From Burkholderiales bacterium (GTDB lineage: Bacteria; Pseudomonadota; Gammaproteobacteria; Burkholderiales; Burkholderiaceae_C), in contig SXSX01000008.1 in assembly GCA_005793295.1 (NCBI GenBank), positions 1 to 19,274 on the forward strand: a stretch of DNA of 19,274 bases, in the 5' to 3' direction. Positions 14,905 through 19,274 of this stretch are shown piece after piece. The notes beneath the pieces were generated by a model that saw only the letters and a list, made by a program, of their open reading frames with translations, ran no database searches and had not been told where the DNA came from. The position numbers were made by a program, and so were the translations under genes. Each line of letters starts with the position of its first letter. Positions within the stretch are counted from its first letter, which is position 1.

Positions 14905-15815
14905 CGCTTGGATGACAGAACGATACCGAAAACGATAAGAACGAAGGACGCGACGTGAAAGAGCTCTGGCGGTTCTTTTAAGAAGGCTGAAGACAATACG
15001 GCTGCAAACAATGGCGTGAGGTTGATAAAAAATCCAGCCGCCGCCGGGCCCGCTAACGCAACGCCAGCACCCCACGAACGGTAAGCTATAACGGCCGGTC
15101 CCAAAGCAATAAATGCCAACGCCGCTGCCAAGGGCCATCCCCAAACCAACGTCGCATCGGTAAGCGTCCATTCGACTGAACTGCAAACCACGGCACCCAT
15201 GAGACCAAAGACGATTTGCCCGAGTAAAAATGCAGCCCAATCGGCCCGAATACTGGCGGATTCTGGCGTGGGATGGGCCAGCATCCAGCTGTAATACGCC
15301 CATCCAAAGGACGCAAGCAGCATATAAACATCTCCCATAACCCACTGCAACTGCAGCAACATTTCCCACTGCCCTCTGCACAGCACCAAGAGCACACCGG
15401 CAATGGAGAGAAAGGCGCCCACCAATTGGCGTTGGCTCACCGGGGTTCCAAAAAATACCCGACCAATAAGCAGCATCCACACCGGGGTACTGGCTCCGAC
15501 GAGCGTGACGTTCATGGGGGTCGATGTGGTGAGCGCCAAATACAAAAGGCCGTTGTAACTCGCCATACTGAGCGTTCCTAATACGGCGAATTGTTTCCAT
15601 TGTTTCCAAAGTGGGCTGTCACGTCGCAAAACCCATGTAGCCATGGGTAGCAGAATCAAAAATGCCAAGACCCACCGCAAGAGGTTGAGGGTCATAGGGG
15701 AAATCAAGGGATAGACCATCCTGCCTACGACGGCGTTACCAGCCCACATGATGGGAGGAATCGTGAGAAGCGCGCTGGCTTTTAAACTGAGACTTGGAGT
15801 AAGGCGGGTGTTCAT
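14901..15815 (-). CDS. EamA/DMT family transporter
   Basis: A 304-residue inner-membrane protein with about ten hydrophobic segments and two EamA halves (PPIMWAGNAVVGRMVY near residues 20-35; FINLTPLFAAVLSSAFLKEPPE near 265-286). It probably exports a small metabolite; the substrate is unknown. The frame is open back to a TTG at 15833, but the ATG at 15815 gives the usual short N-terminus and is preferred; neither start has a clear binding site. It diverges from qorA across about 130 bases and converges on the SDR gene, sharing TTAA as the two stop codons. It is the third EamA protein in the window, and the three differ clearly from one another. Confidence 0.88.
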   Translation of the reverse strand: MNTRLTPSLSLKASALLTIPPIMWAGNAVVGRMVYPLISPMTLNLLRWVLAFLILLPMATWVLRRDSPLWKQWKQFAVLGTLSMASYNGLLYLALTTSTPMNVTLVGASTPVWMLLIGRVFFGTPVSQRQLVGAFLSIAGVLLVLCRGQWEMLLQLQWVMGDVYMLLASFGWAYYSWMLAHPTPESASIRADWAAFLLGQIVFGLMGAVVCSSVEWTLTDATLVWGWPLAAALAFIALGPAVIAYRSWGAGVALAGPAAAGFFINLTPLFAAVLSSAFLKEPPELFHVASFVLIVFGIVLSSKR

Positions 15816-15944
15816 AGTTGCGCACTGTAGCAAGTCTGAATTTACAGCCTAAAGTGTTTTAGCCCGTAGACCCCGCCGGGGAGCGCGATTTCATGGCACG
15901 ATAGGCGCCTTCTGTTCGTTAAATCCGTTTATTTTGGAGTCTGT
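15816..15944. promoter_or_regulatory. Divergent spacer between EamA and qorA
   Basis: This 129-base spacer contains two small inverted repeats: CTAAA/TTTAG around 15849-15862 and CCCC-GCC-GGGG at 15871-15881. Either could be part of an operator for the divergent genes. No convincing promoter boxes were found. GGAG at 15936-15939, five bases before the qorA ATG, is the ribosome binding site. Confidence 0.3.
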
Positions 15945-16940
15945 ATGTCCTCTCATTTGTCCCGTTCTATTCAAATTGACCAACATGGTGGCCCAGAGCA
16001 AATGCGCTTGGTTCACATTGCGGTCGGTGAGCCTGGCCCCGGTGAGGTGCGGATTCTTCATCACGCGGTTGGTTTGAATTACATCGATGTGTATCAACGC
16101 AGCGGCTTGTACCCTATGAATTTGCCCGTGCAACTGGGTATGGAGGCGGCAGGTGTGATTGAGGCGGTTGGCGAAGGCGTCACCCATTTGAAGGTGGGCG
16201 ACCGCGCAGCCTATGCCAGTCAGCCTCCGGGTGCGTATTGCGAACGCCGCGTGATGCCTGCCAAGTGCGTTTGTAAACTGCCTGATGCTATCAGTTTTGA
16301 GACCGGGGCCGCGATGATGCTCAAGGGTTTAACGGCCCAATATTTACTGAAGCGTACATTGCCCCAGGGCGGACTCAAGGCGGGTGACTTTGTGTTGTTT
16401 CATGCGGCCGCAGGCGGCGTGGGTCTCATCGCTTGCCAATGGGCGCGGGCTTTAGGATTGCAACTTATCGGCACGGCAGGCTCAGATTCCAAGTGCCAAC
16501 TGGCTTTAGAAAATGGCGCTGCATTCGTTGTGAATTACGCCAAGGAAGACTTTTTAGCGCGGGTCAAAGAGATCACAGGCGGCAAAGGCGTCAAGGTCGT
16601 TTATGACTCGGTGGGCAAAGATACATGGGATAAATCAATGGACTGCATTGCCCCATTTGGTTTGATGGCAAGTTTTGGAAATGCCTCAGGACCGGTCGGG
16701 CCCATTGCGCCGGGCATTTTGGGACCCAAAGGATCGATTTACTTAACCCGGCAGACTTTATTTACGCACATTGCGACCCGCGAAAGTACGCAAGCGATGG
16801 CAGATGATTTGTTTGACGTGGTGGGCAGTGGAAAAGTGCATATTCGAATTGGTCAGCGTTACGCCTTAGAAGATGTGCAAGAAGCCCATCGCGACTTAGA
16901 AGCCCGCAAGACGACAGGCTGTACTATTTTGACCCTTTGA
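15945..16940 (+). CDS. qorA: NADPH:quinone oxidoreductase (zeta-crystallin type)
   Basis: A 331-residue medium-chain dehydrogenase/reductase without catalytic zinc, closely patterned on E. coli QorA: HGGPEQM at 14-20, GLNYIDVYQRSGLYP at 43-57, GMEAAGVIEAVGEGV near 65-79, the NADPH-binding HAAAGGVGLIACQW at 153-166, ITGGKGVKVVYDSVGKDTW and GLMASFGNASG. It catalyses reduction of quinones or enones by NADPH, a detoxification role. The ATG at 15945 has GGAG five bases upstream, so the start is secure. The next gene, the disrupted barrel protein, begins 24 bases after the stop and may be co-transcribed. Confidence 0.93.
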   Translation: MSSHLSRSIQIDQHGGPEQMRLVHIAVGEPGPGEVRILHHAVGLNYIDVYQRSGLYPMNLPVQLGMEAAGVIEAVGEGVTHLKVGDRAAYASQPPGAYCERRVMPAKCVCKLPDAISFETGAAMMLKGLTAQYLLKRTLPQGGLKAGDFVLFHAAAGGVGLIACQWARALGLQLIGTAGSDSKCQLALENGAAFVVNYAKEDFLARVKEITGGKGVKVVYDSVGKDTWDKSMDCIAPFGLMASFGNASGPVGPIAPGILGPKGSIYLTRQTLFTHIATRESTQAMADDLFDVVGSGKVHIRIGQRYALEDVQEAHRDLEARKTTGCTILTL

Positions 16941-16964
16941 GTCTCAGGGTTAAAATCGAAGACT

Positions 16965-17824
16965 ATGAACCTTTTGACTTCAAATCTTCTTCGAGCTAGC
17001 CTTGGCTGTGCCGCTGTTTTCTTTGGCGCAATGCCAAGTTTTGCGCAAACCAATGCGCCCGCGGCAGTTGAAAGCAAAGCCCAGAGCGCAGCAGCGCGTG
17101 ATGCGGAAAACGCCAAGAAGTGGTCTGTGTACTGGGGCTGGAACCGCTCTAATTACTCTAATAGTGATATTCATTTCTGGGGCCAAGGCCACGATTTCAC
17201 GATTAAAAATGCGCAGGCCACCGATATGCAAACAGACCTCTCGCGTCTGTTTGATATTTATTTGCATCCAGCCAATATCACCATACCGCAAACAAATTTG
17301 CGGTTGGCCTATCAGTACAACGCCGACACAGCGATCGCACTGAATTTAGACCATATGAAATATGTGATGACTATTGGGCAAGTCGCAGAAGTGGTTGGAA
17401 CTGCTAACGGCGGCGTACTGTCTGGAACACGTGAAATTAACGATAACTTCGTGGCCTTCGAACACACCGATGGTTTGAACGTCATTAGTTTGGAAATTGA
17501 AAAACAACGGCCTATTGATCTGTTTGGTCCCGCATTTCCTGCCCGCGTTTTTGCATTGGCTGGAGTTGGAATCGTCATTCCTAAGAGCAACGTGACTATG
17601 ACAGTCATAGTCAAACCCGCAATAATGAGTTCCATGTGGCAGGTTATAGCGCTGGCCTTGGTGCTGGGTTAGAAATAGACTTTTACAAAGAATTCTTTTT
17701 CCGAACCGCCTACAAATTTGGATATGTGAATTTGCCAGATGTATTGACAAGTGCACGTGGTGACAAAGCCTCCCACCAATTCACTTACAACGAAATCCTG
17801 ATTGCCGCTGGTATGCGGTTTTAA
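16965..17824 (+). pseudogene. Outer-membrane beta-barrel protein gene disrupted by a frameshift
   Basis: Two overlapping frames make one protein of about 286 residues if one base is restored (860 bases, one short of whole codons). The first frame (16965-17672) starts with a signal peptide, cleaved probably after PSFA near residue 27, and carries amphipathic strands including NLRLAYQY, LDHMKYVM, FEHTDGLNVISLE and GVGIVIPKSNV. It then drifts into unrelated sequence. The second frame carries QTRNNEFHVAGYSAGLGAG, FYKEFFFRTAYKFGYVNLPD and ends AAGMRF with the terminal phenylalanine typical of outer-membrane barrels. The shift must lie between 17585 and about 17669, and similarity narrows it to roughly 17594-17614. 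Function is unknown; the pattern recalls OmpW-like small barrels. It could be a true pseudogene or a sequencing error. Confidence 0.8.
17594..17612. repeat. Perfect 9-base palindrome at the frameshift
   Basis: GACTATGAC at 17594-17602 and GTCATAGTC at 17604-17612 are perfect reverse complements around a single A at 17603. The element lies inside the disrupted barrel gene where its reading frame changes. With a one-base centre it could extrude only as a cruciform or stall a polymerase, which fits a deletion or quasi-palindrome correction event there. Confidence 0.6.
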
Positions 17825-17827
17825 GTT

Positions 17828-18325
17828 CTAGCGGGTTCGTTTGACCCGCAACAACTCATCCAAAATCAATCCTGCAGCGCCCAATGAAATCGCGCTATCA
17901 GCCACATTGAAAGCGGGAAAGTGCATTCCCAACCAGTGGAAATCTAAGAAGTCCACCACATAGCCATACAAAACGCGGTCAATCACATTACCAACCGCAC
18001 CGCCCAGAATACAGGCCAGGGCCAAGCAAAACAGTCGCTGCCCCGGATGGTTTTTCAGCATCCAGACAATCAAAATAGCAGCGCCTATTCCCAAAACGGT
18101 AAAAAACCAACGCTGCCATCCGGAGGCATCTGCCAGAAAAGAAAATGCAGCCCCTGAGTTATGGACCCGTACAAGGTTGAAAAACGAGGTGATGGTGTGG
18201 CTTTCACCGAGTTGGTAGCTTCCAATAATCCACAGTTTGGTGATCTGGTCTGCTAAAAGCAAGGCAACAGAAAAAGCGAGCCAGTGACTCAGCCCTAAAC
18301 GATTGTTTTTGTTAAAACGAGCCAT
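17828..18325 (-). CDS. lspA: Prolipoprotein signal peptidase (signal peptidase II)
   Basis: A 165-residue inner-membrane aspartic protease that removes the signal peptide of diacylglyceryl-modified lipoproteins. Four hydrophobic segments are visible. The catalytic aspartates are D116 in GNVIDRV and D143 in FNVADS, with the conserved N-terminal ADQITK at 25-30 and NSGAAFSF at 56-63. The ATG at 18325 overlaps the ileS TGA by one base (TGATG), the usual coupling; a GTG one codon upstream is possible but less likely. It converges on the barrel pseudogene with three bases between stops. Confidence 0.96.
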   Translation of the reverse strand: MARFNKNNRLGLSHWLAFSVALLLADQITKLWIIGSYQLGESHTITSFFNLVRVHNSGAAFSFLADASGWQRWFFTVLGIGAAILIVWMLKNHPGQRLFCLALACILGGAVGNVIDRVLYGYVVDFLDFHWLGMHFPAFNVADSAISLGAAGLILDELLRVKRTR

Positions 18326-19274
18326 CACGCAAAGCTTCTTTTTTCACCATCACCCAAGAGGTTGCTGGTGCATCGGTTGCAAATCGTAGGATGCGCTGGA
18401 TCGCTTCCTACGGTTTCACTGTAATGCCAGCAGCGTTCGCACTTGATGACGTCGCTGGCTTTGACTTCGACGGTTAACCCCGCGCCTTCAACTTTGACTA
18501 AAGAAACCTTGGAAGTGATGAACACAAACTTCAAGTCGTCGCCCAAAGAGGCGAGGCCATCGTAAGCCGCACCATCACAGTGGATGACCAACTCAGCTTG
18601 CAGAGATGCCCCGACTAAACCTTCAGTGCGCTTTTCTTCGATTTTCTTGTTTGCGAGTTCGCGAATGTGTTGGATGTTGCCCCACTTGTCCATCAAAGCC
18701 GCATTGCTTGCGCCGAGGTGGGTGAAAGTCTCCAAAAAGATGGACTCCGACTCACCAAACGTTGTCCACGCTTCTTCAGCAGTGAAGCTGAGAAAAGGGG
18801 CCATCCATCGCAGCATGGCGTGGGTGATTTGGTGCAAGGCGGTTTGTGCACTGCGACGCGCGAGCGATTTAGGTGCTGTCGTGTACAGACGGTCTTTGAG
18901 CACGTCCAAGTAGAACGCACCCAAATCTTCTGAGCAGTACAACTGCAACTTGGACACTACTGGGTGGAACTCATACGCATCAAAGTGGGCGCGAATCTCG
19001 GCTTGCACTTGGGCAGCACGTGACAGCGCGTATTTGTCGATTTCCATTAAGTCCTCAAATGCAACGGTGTCCTTTAAAGGATCGAAATCACTGATATTGG
19101 CCAGCAAAAACTTCAGTGTGTTGCGAATACGGCGGTAGGTGTCCACTACACGGGCCAAAATTTTTTCGTCGATGTTCAGGTCGCCCGAGTAGTCGGTTGA
19201 TGCCACCCACAAGCGCACGATTTCGGCGCCCATTTTGTCGCTGACCTCTTGCGGCGCGACGGTGTTACCCAAAC
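18325..19274 (-). CDS. ileS: Isoleucine--tRNA ligase, C-terminal part (cut by window edge)
   Basis: The last 315 or so codons of IleRS, which charges tRNA-Ile. The visible part begins just after the KMSKS loop (LGNTVAPQEVSDKMGAEIVRLW would follow KMSKS). It then contains the class I anticodon-binding helical domain (DYSGDLNIDEKILARVVDTYRRIRNTL and RWMAPFLSFTAEEAW segments). It ends in the zinc-binding tail CERCWHYSE...CNRC, with four cysteines. The 5' end, including the HIGH motif and editing domain, lies beyond the window. It is directly upstream of and overlaps lspA, the arrangement common in proteobacteria. Confidence 0.96.
   Translation of the reverse strand, partial: LGNTVAPQEVSDKMGAEIVRLWVASTDYSGDLNIDEKILARVVDTYRRIRNTLKFLLANISDFDPLKDTVAFEDLMEIDKYALSRAAQVQAEIRAHFDAYEFHPVVSKLQLYCSEDLGAFYLDVLKDRLYTTAPKSLARRSAQTALHQITHAMLRWMAPFLSFTAEEAWTTFGESESIFLETFTHLGASNAALMDKWGNIQHIRELANKKIEEKRTEGLVGASLQAELVIHCDGAAYDGLASLGDDLKFVFITSKVSLVKVEGAGLTVEVKASDVIKCERCWHYSETVGSDPAHPTICNRCTSNLLGDGEKRSFA

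Noticed and set aside
14794..15609. 271-codon minus-strand frame overlapping the SDR 3' end and the third EamA gene
   Set aside because: Same strand as the EamA gene but a different frame, with Arg/Cys/Trp/Gly-rich composition and no motif; EamA membrane segments in the other frame are clear.
17611..17620. AAACCCG as a slippery site for programmed frameshifting in the barrel gene
   Set aside because: The incoming frame reads AAA-CCC-G rather than the A-AAC-CCG phase required, so tandem slippage is not expected.
17831..17849. GCGGGT/ACCCGC hairpin at the barrel gene / lspA convergent junction as a terminator
   Set aside because: The six-base stem is perfect but neither strand has a U-tract after it, and it lies within lspA coding sequence encoding its Arg/Lys-rich end.
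1..19274. CRISPR arrays, tRNA/rRNA genes, transposases, phage or defence genes
   Set aside because: No regularly spaced repeats, cloverleaf-like segments or relevant protein motifs were seen on reading both strands; the segment looks like ordinary core and metabolic genome.

Overview
The window looks like a chromosomal segment of a betaproteobacterium, most likely Burkholderiales. The proteins read as betaproteobacterial types (lspA-ileS pair, YciV/YciO neighbours, a long TrpRS). Base composition is near 50% GC by eye, lower than in many relatives. This placement is inference from protein resemblance; no rRNA or other phylogenetic marker is present. The segment is densely coding: no gene-free stretch exceeds about 155 bases, and I see no tRNA, rRNA, CRISPR array, phage gene or transposase.

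Layout. Positions 1-119 may hold the start of an unidentified minus-strand gene. Positions 190-1695 (minus) carry a nitroreductase followed by an enoyl-CoA hydratase/isomerase. Position 1850 starts a plus-strand fatty acid hydroxylase (sterol desaturase family) that converges on minus-strand ubiC. ubiC diverges from azlC-azlD (branched-chain amino acid exporter). Positions 11217 down to 4391 (minus) are a tightly spaced run of seven genes: acyl-CoA synthetase, rluA, PHP phosphoesterase (yciV/RNase AM type), yciO, M50 site-2 protease, trpS and a DMT exporter. Position 11364 starts a GNAT acetyltransferase that converges on a FabH-like ketoacyl synthase. Positions 13157-14904 (plus) hold an EamA exporter and an atypical SDR, which converge on a third EamA exporter (minus). 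Positions 15945-17824 (plus) hold qorA and an outer-membrane barrel gene broken by a one-base frameshift. lspA and the 3' part of ileS (minus) close the window.

How it fits together. Translation and RNA genes (trpS, ileS, rluA, yciO, yciV) share the window with lipid and acyl-CoA genes (enoyl-CoA hydratase/isomerase, acyl-CoA synthetase, KAS III, hydroxylase), three EamA exporters, AzlCD, and the membrane proteases LspA and M50. All five convergent gene pairs end within ten bases of each other, and two pairs share one TTAA as the stop codon of both genes.

I did not find a convincing undescribed defence, mobile or biosynthetic system. The points most worth following are the frameshift at a perfect palindrome in the barrel gene, the SDR lacking YxxxK, the TrpRS C-terminal extension and the compact convergent junctions.
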